Source of the DNA: Kribbella monticola
GTDB lineage: Bacteria > Actinomycetota > Actinomycetes > Propionibacteriales > Kribbellaceae
Direction: 5' to 3'
DNA: 64,000 bases
Assembly (NCBI RefSeq): GCF_003261635.1
Contig: NZ_QFXK01000027.1
Coordinates: 372,001 to 436,000, forward strand
Shown: positions 54,960 to 63,803 of the stretch, piece after piece
Layout of the letters: each line of letters begins with the position of its first letter
Position numbering within the stretch: the first letter of the stretch is position 1
The notes under the pieces: model-generated
The model's database searches: none
What the model saw: the letters and a program-made list of their open reading frames with translations, nothing else
Told to the model about the DNA's origin: nothing
Made by a program: the position numbers and the translations under genes

Positions 54960-56141
54960 CTACTCCGCGAGCGCGGCCTTCATGGCCGGCGTCGAGTACG
55001 GCGTACCGATCCGTTGGCCGGCAAGCCACTGCGTCAGCCGGACCGCCTCGGCGTCGAGCGCCCGACGAGCCCGAGCCGACACCTTCTCCAGCAAGGCCAC
55101 CCGGACGACGCCGTCGCCGTCCTGCACCCAGCACCCGACCACCCGGCCGTCGACCCACGCCGTCGTACCGGCGTTGCCACGGATCTCGAAGATCTGCTCG
55201 CGATGCGGCCCGAGGTAGAAGTCGCGCCCTTTCCAGCCCATCACGGTCGGATCCAGCACCGGCAGCAACGCCACCCACGGACCCGGATCGCGAACCTCGT
55301 CGAGATCATCAGCCAGAAGCCAGCCGGTCGCACCACCGTCCAGTGAGACCTCGACAGCATCGAGCGCCTGAAGCGCAGTTCGTACTGCGGACTTGGTGGC
55401 GCCGAGCCACCAGACGAGATCGTCCTCGGTCCCGGGACCGAACGAGTGGAGCCACCGGCGTACCAGTTCTCGATAGCCGTCGGTCGCGGACGGCGGTGGC
55501 GGGGGCGTCGCTCCGAGCCAGCGGTCCATCAGCGTCCACCGGTGGCGCGAGGTGAACCAGCGGCCGGTGTTCACGCCGCGGACGATCTCGCCGGACAGGC
55601 TCAGCAACGTCAGGACTCCGGACGCCGTGAACGTCTGCCCTGCCGAGAGCTCCACCTTCACATCGATCATCGGGACCGCGGCCCGAACGTCGGCGGTCGT
55701 GCAGCCATCAGGAGTGGCGGCCAGTAAGGCGAGAAGCTGGGTCCGGGCCTCCTTGAGCCATTGTTCGCCGTTTGTGGTGAGGCCGACTTTGACGACACCT
55801 TTGGCGATCCGCGCACGTTCGGCAGTGGCGACCCGGGCGGAGGCGCTGCTCCACACATGCGGGAGCAGGTCGCGGGGGAACACGAACAGCGTGCGCCGCA
55901 TCGCCAGTTGCTTCACCAGGCTGCGGTCTTCGTACAGCGCGCGGTCCAGGTCCGCGAGCTCGAAGCCGTCGACGCGGGCCCCGCACGACAAGTAGACCGA
56001 GGCAGCTTCCGTCGCGTGGAGCGCGGTCATCGCCTCGGTTGCCGCTTCCGGAGTCTTGACGCGGAACGGTGGCGCCAGCGCATGTCTGACGGCGAGGCGG
56101 GCGCGGCGTTCGTCGTCCGTCACGTGGCGCATGGCAGCCAT
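54960..56141 (-). CDS. AlkZ-like winged-helix DNA-binding protein
   Basis: The 393-residue protein matches the HTH_42/AlkZ-like family, which includes DNA glycosylases that open interstrand crosslinks and natural-product adducts. Tandem winged helices and a C-terminal barrel (LPVLDPTVMGWKGRDFYLGP; AWVDGRVVGCWVQ) are visible. At the place of the catalytic QxQ motif of AlkZ this protein reads ALHATEAA (His42, Thr44), and MRRTLFVF stands where relatives have RGTLH. It may have a different specificity or no glycosylase activity. ATG 56141 is chosen; ATG 56132 and a TTG at 56162 are alternatives. Confidence 0.72.
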   Translation of the reverse strand: MAAMRHVTDDERRARLAVRHALAPPFRVKTPEAATEAMTALHATEAASVYLSCGARVDGFELADLDRALYEDRSLVKQLAMRRTLFVFPRDLLPHVWSSASARVATAERARIAKGVVKVGLTTNGEQWLKEARTQLLALLAATPDGCTTADVRAAVPMIDVKVELSAGQTFTASGVLTLLSLSGEIVRGVNTGRWFTSRHRWTLMDRWLGATPPPPPSATDGYRELVRRWLHSFGPGTEDDLVWWLGATKSAVRTALQALDAVEVSLDGGATGWLLADDLDEVRDPGPWVALLPVLDPTVMGWKGRDFYLGPHREQIFEIRGNAGTTAWVDGRVVGCWVQDGDGVVRVALLEKVSARARRALDAEAVRLTQWLAGQRIGTPYSTPAMKAALAE

Positions 56142-56162
56142 GCTTCCAGACGGGGCCGACAA

Positions 56163-57113
56163 CTACCGGGGTGTCAGCGTGCGGCGCCAGACGTCGGTGA
56201 TCACCTTCGGGCGCATGCCGACGCCGAGATAGAGGTGAAGTGCGGGGGTGGGGTTGGAGCTGTCCACGTGCAGGATCGTGCCGGCTCGGCCCGCGGCTTG
56301 GTCGACGGCGAAGGCGTCCTTGAGCAAGAAGGTGGCGAGACCGCGGCCGCGTGCCTCGGCGAGGACGGCCAGCCGGCCGACGTACCCGCAGTTCTCGGAC
56401 GAGACGAAGTTGTCGTTGCACTCGCGCATCGCGATCGGCCGGCCGTCGAGTTCGAGCACGGTCACCTGCGACCAATCGAAGGTGGGTCGTGCCTCCCGGG
56501 ACGCCACCCACTCGTCGTACGGGCGGGGTACGGAGGTGGGTTGGTCGGCGAAGGCTTCGGCCAGGACCTGGTGGGCCGCTCGCCGGGTCGCGTCGTCGAG
56601 CGCCCCGCGCCGGACCGCGATCCCCGGCGGGACCGGCGGCGCCTCGACCGGACCCTGCGGCCTGATCTCCATCCGCTGAATGGTGGTGCCGAGTTCGAAC
56701 CCTCGCTCGGCGGCCAAGCCCGCGAGCACCTTGTCGTCACGCAGGACGGCCACGCCCACGATGACCTCGCTACGGCCGATGGCCTCGGCCTGCTCGTGGG
56801 CCCGCTCGGTCGCGGTGTCCAGTAGCCACCCCGCGACCGCCGGGTTGTCGGCGGTGACATCGAGGTCGATCCGGCCTCCGAACCGGCTGGCAGTGCCGGT
56901 CCCGACCAGTTCGGTCCCGTCGAAGACCGCCCAGCTGTCCCGTTCCAGCTCGTGCGCGGGATCGCTCAGGAACCCGGTCACGTCCTCCAAGCTGTGCTTG
57001 GGAAAACCCAGCAGCTTCGAGGTATACGCACCCATCTGGGCAGTGATCGCTTCGACGTCGGTCAGCTGGATCGGGCGCACGGTGAATTGGCCCGGCGGGA
57101 GCGCGGCGGTCAT
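56163..57113 (-). CDS. GNAT acetyltransferase with two GNAT-like domains
   Basis: The 316-residue protein contains a degenerate N-terminal GNAT-like half (residues ~10-150) and a C-terminal GNAT domain with VGRLAVLAEARGRGLATFLL as the acetyl-CoA loop and VDSSNPTPALHLYLGVGM as the C-terminal motif. Tandem GNATs of this size resemble mycothiol synthase-type and related acetyltransferases, but no specific substrate can be named. Its stop directly adjoins the start region of the AlkZ-like gene, suggesting one transcript. Confidence 0.82.
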   Translation of the reverse strand: MTAALPPGQFTVRPIQLTDVEAITAQMGAYTSKLLGFPKHSLEDVTGFLSDPAHELERDSWAVFDGTELVGTGTASRFGGRIDLDVTADNPAVAGWLLDTATERAHEQAEAIGRSEVIVGVAVLRDDKVLAGLAAERGFELGTTIQRMEIRPQGPVEAPPVPPGIAVRRGALDDATRRAAHQVLAEAFADQPTSVPRPYDEWVASREARPTFDWSQVTVLELDGRPIAMRECNDNFVSSENCGYVGRLAVLAEARGRGLATFLLKDAFAVDQAAGRAGTILHVDSSNPTPALHLYLGVGMRPKVITDVWRRTLTPR

Positions 57114-57153
57114 TGCCCCAGCGTGGGGAAGGACCGCCGCGCTGTCCAACGGA

Positions 57154-58725
57154 TTAGCAGGCCTTGACCCATTCGCCGCAGTTGTCGGCGGCGGTTCGGG
57201 AGAGGTTGGGTTTGATGGCGGTGACCGTCGCCTGGTCGGTCCACGAGGCGAGGAGGACGCCGACGGCGTCTTCGACCGAGCGCGGGCTGCTCAGGTAGTT
57301 GTTGCTGATCATCGAGAACACCAGCTTGCGGCCGTCCTTGGTGGTCACGTAGCCCGAGAGGGCGGTGACGCCGGTGAGGGATCCGGTCTTGCCGTGCAGG
57401 TTGTTCGCGGCGGGGGTGTTGGCCATCCGGCTGCGCAGGGTGCCGCCGACGAAGCGGTTCGGGTTGCCGGCGATCGGCAGGGCGTCGTACCACTGCTGGA
57501 ACCAGGGCTCGTGCTGGGCGGCGAGCAGGATGTCGGTGACGCTCTTGGCGGTCACGTTCACCTTGCGGGACAGTCCGGAGCCGTCGGACAGCCTGATCTT
57601 GCTGGTGTCGACACCGACGCTCTGCGCGTAGTTGGTGACGACGTCGAGGCCGGCCGACCAGGTCCCGCTCGCGGCGGCCACCGCGCCCATCGCCTTCACC
57701 AAGGTCTCCGCGTGCATGTTGTTGGAGAGCTTGAGGAACGGCGTCATCAGTTCGCCGACCGTCATCGACTCGTCGCGTGCCAGCCGGCGAGCGGTGGCCG
57801 GAGTGGCCGACGGACGGATGTGGCCGTCGACGCGGATGCCCTGGGCGGTCAGCGCCCGGCGGAACACGTCCGCGGCGTACAGCTCCGGCTCCCAGACGGT
57901 GACCCATTCCTGGCCGACGGCGGCGCCGGCCGGGACAGAGCCGGTGACCCGGACGATGTTGGTGCCGTGGTCGCGCTCGATGTTCAGGGTATTGGCGGAG
58001 CCGGCCGCGCCGGTCGTCGCTGTGTTGACCAGCTTGATCACGTCGTTGGCCGGTACGAGGGTGAGGTTCACCGGCGACCCGACCGTTGCACCGGGCCGGC
58101 TCTCGACGATCGCCGTACCGGAGTCGTAGTCGGTGTTCGGAGCGAGCGTGAGCGCGGAGATCTGGGCGCTGTAGTAGAACGGCTCGTCGTCCCAGGCCCA
58201 GCTGTCACCGAGGCGGACCTTGTCGAAGTACGTGTCGTCGGCGATCAGGTCACCGTCGATCCGCCGGATCCCGGCCTTGGCGAGCTGCTGGGCGAGTCCG
58301 ACGTAGTCCGACTCCAGCGCGGTCGGATCGCCGAAGCCCTTCAGGTAGAGATCGCCGCGCAGCTTCCCGGCCGTGACCGGGGCTGTGGCGAGGGCGTCGG
58401 TGTGGAAGCGGTAGTCGGCGCCGAGCGTGTGCATCGCGGCGGTGGAGGTGAACAGCTTGGTGTTCGAGGCGGGCAGCAGCCGGGTGCCGCCGTCGTGGTC
58501 GTACAACGTCTCCCCGGTGGTCGCGTCCCGGACGACGAGACCGACCTGCGACCCGTCGTACCGCGGATCCTGCAGCAACTTGTCGAGTTGCTGCTGCAAC
58601 GGCGTGGCCTGTACGGCGGCCGGGGCAGGCGCTCCCACGGACTGCGTGACCAACCCGGCGGTGGCCGCGACGGCGGCGGCGACTGCGACCAGCCCACGTG
58701 ACGACACTCTTGGTAAGAACTTCAC
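57154..58725 (-). CDS. dacB: D-alanyl-D-alanine carboxypeptidase/endopeptidase, PBP4 type
   Basis: This 523-residue S13-family penicillin-binding protein trims and cleaves peptidoglycan crosslinks outside the membrane. It has a signal peptide (residues ~1-38), the SxxK motif SNTK (Ser87, Lys90), SNN at 334-336 and KTG at 446-448. The ~240-residue insertion between the first two motifs is typical of the family. GTG 58725 has AGGAG 7 nt upstream. The secreted GH43 gene diverges 160 bp away. Confidence 0.94.
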   Translation of the reverse strand: MKFLPRVSSRGLVAVAAAVAATAGLVTQSVGAPAPAAVQATPLQQQLDKLLQDPRYDGSQVGLVVRDATTGETLYDHDGGTRLLPASNTKLFTSTAAMHTLGADYRFHTDALATAPVTAGKLRGDLYLKGFGDPTALESDYVGLAQQLAKAGIRRIDGDLIADDTYFDKVRLGDSWAWDDEPFYYSAQISALTLAPNTDYDSGTAIVESRPGATVGSPVNLTLVPANDVIKLVNTATTGAAGSANTLNIERDHGTNIVRVTGSVPAGAAVGQEWVTVWEPELYAADVFRRALTAQGIRVDGHIRPSATPATARRLARDESMTVGELMTPFLKLSNNMHAETLVKAMGAVAAASGTWSAGLDVVTNYAQSVGVDTSKIRLSDGSGLSRKVNVTAKSVTDILLAAQHEPWFQQWYDALPIAGNPNRFVGGTLRSRMANTPAANNLHGKTGSLTGVTALSGYVTTKDGRKLVFSMISNNYLSSPRSVEDAVGVLLASWTDQATVTAIKPNLSRTAADNCGEWVKAC

Positions 58726-58885
58726 GACGAACTCCTAGGCTTCAGGCGGAAACCAACTACGCACGGAGTCTCCACCGCCAGAGCGCGGCGGTCCAGCATT
58801 TGACCGAATTCGAAAGTCTCGCATTCCAGGTGAATCGATGGAAAAGTTGGTGGCACAGGTTCCGCCCCACCTGAGGAGTGCTTCG

Positions 58886-60205
58886 ATGACCAGACGATTG
58901 CTCGCCGCCGTCACCGCGGCGATGACGCTACTGAGCGTGCTCACGCCCGCCCAAGCCGCAGTACGGGACGTGCAGAAGACGACCGCGGCGGTGTTCCCGG
59001 CCGACGTGATCGCGGAGGACTTCCCGGATCCGGACGTGTTCCAGAAGGACGGCACCTGGTACGCGTACTCGACCAACAGCGGTCGCGGGAACGTGCCGGT
59101 TGCCACGGCGCCGGCAGCCGACGGACCGTGGACGATCCGCGGCGACGCGATGCCGGCCGGCCCCTCCGCGTCCTGGGCGCAGCCCGACCGCACCTGGGCG
59201 CCCGACGTCTACCCGAACCCCGACGGCACCTTCACCCTCACCTACACGGCCTGGCACAAGTCGTCCGGCCTCCAGTGCATCGGCGTCGCCACCGCGAGTT
59301 CCGCGCTCGGCCCGTTCACGCCGGTCGGCACCCAGCCGCTGATCTGCCCACTCGACCTCGGCGGCGCGATCGACCCGAACACCTTCGTTGCGAACGACGG
59401 CACCCGCTACCTGGTTTGGAAGAACGACGGCAACGCGATCGGCAAGCCGTCAACGCTGTGGCTGACCCGTACTGCGAACAACGGCACGACCCTGGTCGGC
59501 GGCAACACCGCGATGCTCACGTCGAGTGGGGTGATCGAGGCGCCCGACCTGGTCCAGCGCAGTAGCCAGTACGTGCTGTTCTTCTCGGGGGGCGGCTACA
59601 ACGACTGCAACTACCTCACGTCGTACGCGACCTCGCCCAGCCTCAGCGGGCCGTGGACGACCGCGTATCGCCCGCTGATGACCACGGCGACCTTCGACAA
59701 CCACATCTGCGGTCCAGGTGGCGCCGACTTCAACAACGACGGCAAGGTGTTCGTCCACGGCTGGGCGAACGGCTCCCGGCACCTGTACGTCGCAGACGTC
59801 GGCTGGGCGAACGACTACCCGGTGGTCCGGGGCAGCCGGGTCCGGACCGAGGCCGAGCGCGGCACGCTGAACCACTGCGTGGTCCGTACCGGAGCGGCGG
59901 GTGCGTCCGAGGGAGCCGTCGCGGCCTACATCGACTACGCGGATTCATGGGTCGAGGTCTCCTTCCTGGCTCCGACCGCGGGCGGCTACACGCTCTGGGT
60001 CGGGTATGCGAACGGGATGGGATCTACCTCCAGCCACGGCGTGGTTGTCAACGGCAACAGTCAGGGAGAGGTCAACTATCCGGTCACCGGCTGGGACAAC
60101 TGGCAGCAGACCGCAGTACAGATCACGCTGAACGAAGGCTGGAACACCGTCCGTTTGACCAAGGGCAACCTGTACGCCGAAGTGGACTACCTCGAGCTGC
60201 AATGA
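58886..60205 (+). CDS. Secreted GH43-family glycosidase with C-terminal CBM
   Basis: The 439-residue protein has a signal peptide ending near TPAQA-AV and a five-bladed propeller of the glycoside hydrolase 43 type: EDFPDPDVF with the catalytic base (Asp48), GGAIDPNTF and the general acid Glu218 in GVIEAPDLV. From ~320 a CBM6/35-like domain follows (RTEAERGT, SWVEVSFLAPTAGGYTLWVG, WNTVRLTKGN). It likely attacks arabinan, xylan or a similar plant polymer. GAGGAG precedes ATG 58886 by 8 nt; an upstream in-frame ATG at 58838 would spoil the signal peptide. Confidence 0.88.
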   Translation: MTRRLLAAVTAAMTLLSVLTPAQAAVRDVQKTTAAVFPADVIAEDFPDPDVFQKDGTWYAYSTNSGRGNVPVATAPAADGPWTIRGDAMPAGPSASWAQPDRTWAPDVYPNPDGTFTLTYTAWHKSSGLQCIGVATASSALGPFTPVGTQPLICPLDLGGAIDPNTFVANDGTRYLVWKNDGNAIGKPSTLWLTRTANNGTTLVGGNTAMLTSSGVIEAPDLVQRSSQYVLFFSGGGYNDCNYLTSYATSPSLSGPWTTAYRPLMTTATFDNHICGPGGADFNNDGKVFVHGWANGSRHLYVADVGWANDYPVVRGSRVRTEAERGTLNHCVVRTGAAGASEGAVAAYIDYADSWVEVSFLAPTAGGYTLWVGYANGMGSTSSHGVVVNGNSQGEVNYPVTGWDNWQQTAVQITLNEGWNTVRLTKGNLYAEVDYLELQ

Positions 60206-60265
60206 GCATCGCCCCAGTAGGCTCGGTCCGGAACCACACTGCTCACGGGGAGTCCGGACCGCCTG

Positions 60266-62395
60266 ATGGCAAAACCACCAGAACAGCTCCCCGGTGACCG
60301 GCCGCGCCGCCGGTCGCCGGGCTGGCTCGATCTGCGCCGCACCACTCGCGGGTTGCAAGCGATGTTCTACGGAGCGCTCGCCTCGCTGATCTCGTTGGTG
60401 ATCACGTTCTGGACACTGCCGCAGATCAGCAGCAACGGGCGGCTCCCGATCCTGCGGCTGGTGGTGCTGCTGGCGGTGATCGGGCTGGTGATGCGCTGGA
60501 TCCTGGCCGGTGTCGCGATCCTGATCGGCTCGGTCGGCGTCCTGATCGGAGGTCTGCTTTCGCAGTTCTGGGTGGTCTACCTCGGCGTCACGATCGATCC
60601 GGGGGTGCAGCTGCACGGCGGCGTCGAGGCGCCGGTGCTGGTGTCGATCGTGATGTCCTCGGTCAGCGCGTTCGTCGGCTGGCTCGCGTACGCCGGCAGT
60701 GACGACGCCTACGTGTCCGAGGTGATGCGGGTCGTCCGTCGCCGGGCCCGCCGGCTGCAGCCCGCGCCGAAGACCGGGATGCTGATCATCCAGCTCGACG
60801 GGTTGTCCGCGCCGCTGCTCAACTGGATGGTGATGTCGGGCAACCTGCCGCACCTGGGTGGCTGGATCCGCGAGGGCAGCCATTCGATGATCGGCTGGCA
60901 TACCGGCGTACCGGCGACCACTCCGGCCAGCCAGGCGGGGATCCTGCACGGTGGGTCGGGGCAGATCCCGGCGTTCCGCTGGTACGAGAAGGAAACCAGC
61001 CGGGTGATGGTGACCAACCGGGCCCGCGACGCCGCCGAGATCGAGGCCCGGATGTCGACCGGCCGCGGCCTGCTCGCCGACGGCGGGGCGAGTATCAGCA
61101 ACAACTGGTCGGGCGATGCCGAGCGCTCGGTGCTGGTGTTCAGCCGGGCCGCGCTGCCGAACGGCCGCAGTCGTGGCTACGTCCGCTTCTTCTCCAGCCC
61201 CCAAGGTGCCGCCCGCGGCCTGGTGCTGTGCGTGGGCGAGATGATCAAGGAGCTCCACCAGGCGCGCCGGCAGCGCCGCCGGAACCTGGTCCCGCGGGTC
61301 ACCCGCGGCGGCTCGTACATCTTTCTGCGAGCCATTTCGAACGTGCTGCTGCGCGACCTGAACGTCTCGCTCATCACCGACGAACTGGTCAAGGGCACGC
61401 CGGTGATCTACTGCGACTTCGTCGACTACGACGAGGTCGCCCACCACGCCGGCCCGACCCGGCCGGAGTCCCTGCAGACTCTCGAAGGGCTCGACCGGGT
61501 GCTCGGGGCGCTGAAGCGGATCATCGACACGCTGCCGCACTCGTACGAGATCGTCATCCTGTCCGACCACGGCCAGAGCCAGGGATCGACCTTCCTCCAG
61601 CGGTACGGACGGACGTTGACCCAGGTCGTCGACGATCTCGTCGACACCACCAAGGAACCGGTCGCCGCGACCGGCCGATCCGAGGGCTGGGGACCGGTCA
61701 ACGCCTTCCTGACCGAGCTGAGTCTGCGGCGCAGCGTGGCAGGCAGCGTCACCCGCAAGGCCCTGCACGGCAAGGCGTCGCGCGGTGAGGTCGAGCTCGG
61801 CCCGAAGGACTGCGAGCCCCCGGTCGCCGCCGATGAGCAGATGGTGGTCACAGCCTCCGGCAACCTCGCGCTGATCTATCTGGCGACCACACCCGGCCGG
61901 GTGCCGTTGGAGGAGATCGAACTGCTGCACCCCAGGCTCATCCCGGGACTCGCGACGCATCCGGGGATCGGGTTCGTCGTGGTCGACTCGCTGGCCGAAG
62001 GGCCGGTGGCGGTCGGGCGGGCCGGGGTGCACGTGCTCCGGTCCGGACGGATCGAGGGGATCGACCCGCTCACGGCGTACGGCGACCATGCGGCCGCCTC
62101 GATGCTGCGGCAGGCCGAGATGCCGCACAACGGCGACATCGTGGTGATCAGCCGCGTCGACGAGTACACCCAGGAGGTGGCGGCCTTCGAGGAACTGGTC
62201 GGCTGCCACGGCGGAATCGGCGGCTGGCAGACCGAGGCGATGCTGGTCCACCCGCGCCGGTTCGTCGTCGACGAGGCACCGGTCGGCTCGGACGCCGTGC
62301 ACCACCTGCTGATCGGCTGGCTCGAACAACTCGGCCATCGCCGCTTCGAGGCCACCGAGGAACTGGCGCCGACCGATGCGACCGTGGAGGCCTGA
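60266..62395 (+). CDS. Membrane protein with alkaline-phosphatase-superfamily domain
   Basis: The 709-residue protein has four hydrophobic helices in residues ~30-150, which databases often label holin-like, and then a phosphodiesterase/phosphatase domain: LIIQLDGLSAPLL, the nucleophile region PATTPASQAGILHGG, VIYCDFVDYDEVAHHAGP and LSDHGQSQG, which together supply the two-metal site. The domain should face either side depending on topology, and the substrate is unknown. It heads an operon with an MBL-fold hydrolase and a DedA protein (gaps of 2 bp and a 4-bp overlap). TAGGCT at 60218-60223 is a possible -10. Confidence 0.82.
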   Translation: MAKPPEQLPGDRPRRRSPGWLDLRRTTRGLQAMFYGALASLISLVITFWTLPQISSNGRLPILRLVVLLAVIGLVMRWILAGVAILIGSVGVLIGGLLSQFWVVYLGVTIDPGVQLHGGVEAPVLVSIVMSSVSAFVGWLAYAGSDDAYVSEVMRVVRRRARRLQPAPKTGMLIIQLDGLSAPLLNWMVMSGNLPHLGGWIREGSHSMIGWHTGVPATTPASQAGILHGGSGQIPAFRWYEKETSRVMVTNRARDAAEIEARMSTGRGLLADGGASISNNWSGDAERSVLVFSRAALPNGRSRGYVRFFSSPQGAARGLVLCVGEMIKELHQARRQRRRNLVPRVTRGGSYIFLRAISNVLLRDLNVSLITDELVKGTPVIYCDFVDYDEVAHHAGPTRPESLQTLEGLDRVLGALKRIIDTLPHSYEIVILSDHGQSQGSTFLQRYGRTLTQVVDDLVDTTKEPVAATGRSEGWGPVNAFLTELSLRRSVAGSVTRKALHGKASRGEVELGPKDCEPPVAADEQMVVTASGNLALIYLATTPGRVPLEEIELLHPRLIPGLATHPGIGFVVVDSLAEGPVAVGRAGVHVLRSGRIEGIDPLTAYGDHAAASMLRQAEMPHNGDIVVISRVDEYTQEVAAFEELVGCHGGIGGWQTEAMLVHPRRFVVDEAPVGSDAVHHLLIGWLEQLGHRRFEATEELAPTDATVEA

Positions 62396-62397
62396 GC

Positions 62398-63165
62398 GTG
62401 CGGATCACCTGGTGGGGGCACGCCACCACCACCATCGAGGACAACGGCACCCGGTTACTCACCGATCCGGTGCTGACCTCGCGGATCGCCCATCTCCGCC
62501 GTCGCCGCGGCCCGTCTCCGCTGCCGGAGGCCGGCGACTGCGACGCCGTCCTGATCTCGCATCTGCATGCCGATCACCTGCATCTCACCTCGCTGCCGCT
62601 GGTCTCGCCCGATGCCGCCCTGGTCGTACCGCGGGGTGCCGCGAAGCTGATCCAGCAGGACTGCGGGAAAGACATCGCTGACCGCTGCATTGAAGTTGCC
62701 GCGGGCAACCAAGTGCGGATCGGTGGACTGGACATCACCGCCGTGTCGGCTGCGCACGACGGCCGTCGGCTGCCCTGGTCGGCACACGAGGGACCGGCGC
62801 TGGGCTACCGCGTCGAGGGCAGCCCGAGCGTGTGGTTCGCGGGCGACACCGACCTGTACGACGACCTGGCGGCCGAAGCCGGCCCGGTGGACCTGGCGCT
62901 CGTCCCGGTCGGCGGCTGGGGACCCTCACTCGGCCCCGGGCACCTCGACCCGGTGCGGGCTGCGGAGGCGGTACGCCGGGTGGGTGCACGGATCGCCGTA
63001 CCGGTGCATTTCGGGACGTTCTGGCCGATCGGGTGCGACTGGCTGAAGCCGGAACTGTTCCTGCCGCCGGGTTCGCGGTTCAAGGCAGCGATGACGGCAC
63101 TGGATCCGGAGGTGCGGGTGGAGTTGCTGGCGCCGGGGGAGTCGACCGAGGTGGTTCATCGATGA
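62398..63165 (+). CDS. MBL-fold metal-dependent hydrolase
   Basis: The 255-residue metallo-beta-lactamase-fold protein has the metal motif SHLHADHLH (HxHxDH), AHDGRR, FAGDTDLYDD and VPVHFGTF carrying the last His. It resembles the UPF0173/RomA-like group, which includes N-acylphosphatidylethanolamine-hydrolase-like enzymes. No signal peptide is present. GTG 62398 follows the phosphatase stop by 2 bp and its 3' end overlaps the DedA gene by 4 nt, so a shared membrane-lipid role is plausible but not demonstrated. Confidence 0.87.
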   Translation: MRITWWGHATTTIEDNGTRLLTDPVLTSRIAHLRRRRGPSPLPEAGDCDAVLISHLHADHLHLTSLPLVSPDAALVVPRGAAKLIQQDCGKDIADRCIEVAAGNQVRIGGLDITAVSAAHDGRRLPWSAHEGPALGYRVEGSPSVWFAGDTDLYDDLAAEAGPVDLALVPVGGWGPSLGPGHLDPVRAAEAVRRVGARIAVPVHFGTFWPIGCDWLKPELFLPPGSRFKAAMTALDPEVRVELLAPGESTEVVHR

Positions 63166-63776
63166 CGGGTGACGATTTCGGCTGGCTGTACCTGGCCGCG
63201 CTCGCCGGGGCGGTCCTGATCGGCGCGGTGCTGCCGGTGCTGCCGACCGGGGCGGCTGTCTCCGCGGGCGCCGTACTGGCTTCGCACAGCAACCCGATCG
63301 GGCTGGTCGGCGTACTGATCGCGGGTGCGGGCGGCGCCTATGCCGGCGACCTGATCGTGTACGCCGGGTGCCGCGCGGGTGGGGAGAGGCTCGCCAAACG
63401 GATCGGCTGGCTGCGCGACAACGCGTCGCTCGATGCGCTGCGAGAGCGGCTCGCCGAGCACGAGATCACCGTCTTGCTGACGTCGAGGCTGATCCCGGGC
63501 GGCCGGGTGCCGGTGTTGCTGGCGGCCGGGCTCGCCGGGTATCGCTGGCATCGGTTCGCAGTGGTGGATCTGGCGGCGTCGTCGCTGTGGTCGGCTGTCT
63601 ACATGGCGATCGGGTTGCTGGGCTATGCGCTGTTCGACAAGCCTTGGCAGGGCGTGGTGGCGGCCATCGTGCTGGTGCTGCTGACCACGGTGATCAGCAG
63701 CTTGATCCAGCGACTCCGGAAGAAGTCCGCCGCGGGGAGGCAGCCGACCATCGAACCGGCCACCGACGCGGACTGA
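63162..63776 (+). CDS. DedA-family membrane protein
   Basis: The 204-residue protein has the DedA/VTT pattern: helices with PVLPTGAAVSAGAV, AGAGGAYAGDLIVYAGCRAG and SRLIPGGRVPVLLAAGLAGY. DedA proteins are undecaprenyl-phosphate or phospholipid translocases needed for envelope integrity. ATG 63162 overlaps the MBL gene stop (ATGA). Its polar C-terminal tail is basic (RLRKKSAAGRQ). With a membrane phosphatase at the head of the operon, recycling of a lipid carrier is a possible joint function. Confidence 0.85.
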   Translation: MTGDDFGWLYLAALAGAVLIGAVLPVLPTGAAVSAGAVLASHSNPIGLVGVLIAGAGGAYAGDLIVYAGCRAGGERLAKRIGWLRDNASLDALRERLAEHEITVLLTSRLIPGGRVPVLLAAGLAGYRWHRFAVVDLAASSLWSAVYMAIGLLGYALFDKPWQGVVAAIVLVLLTTVISSLIQRLRKKSAAGRQPTIEPATDAD

Positions 63777-63803
63777 CGCCGAACGCTTCAGGCGCCGAAA
63801 ACT

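Noticed and set aside
60266..60720. Prophage holin or prophage remnant
   Set aside because: The helices are fused in frame to a phosphatase domain, and no phage genes surround it.
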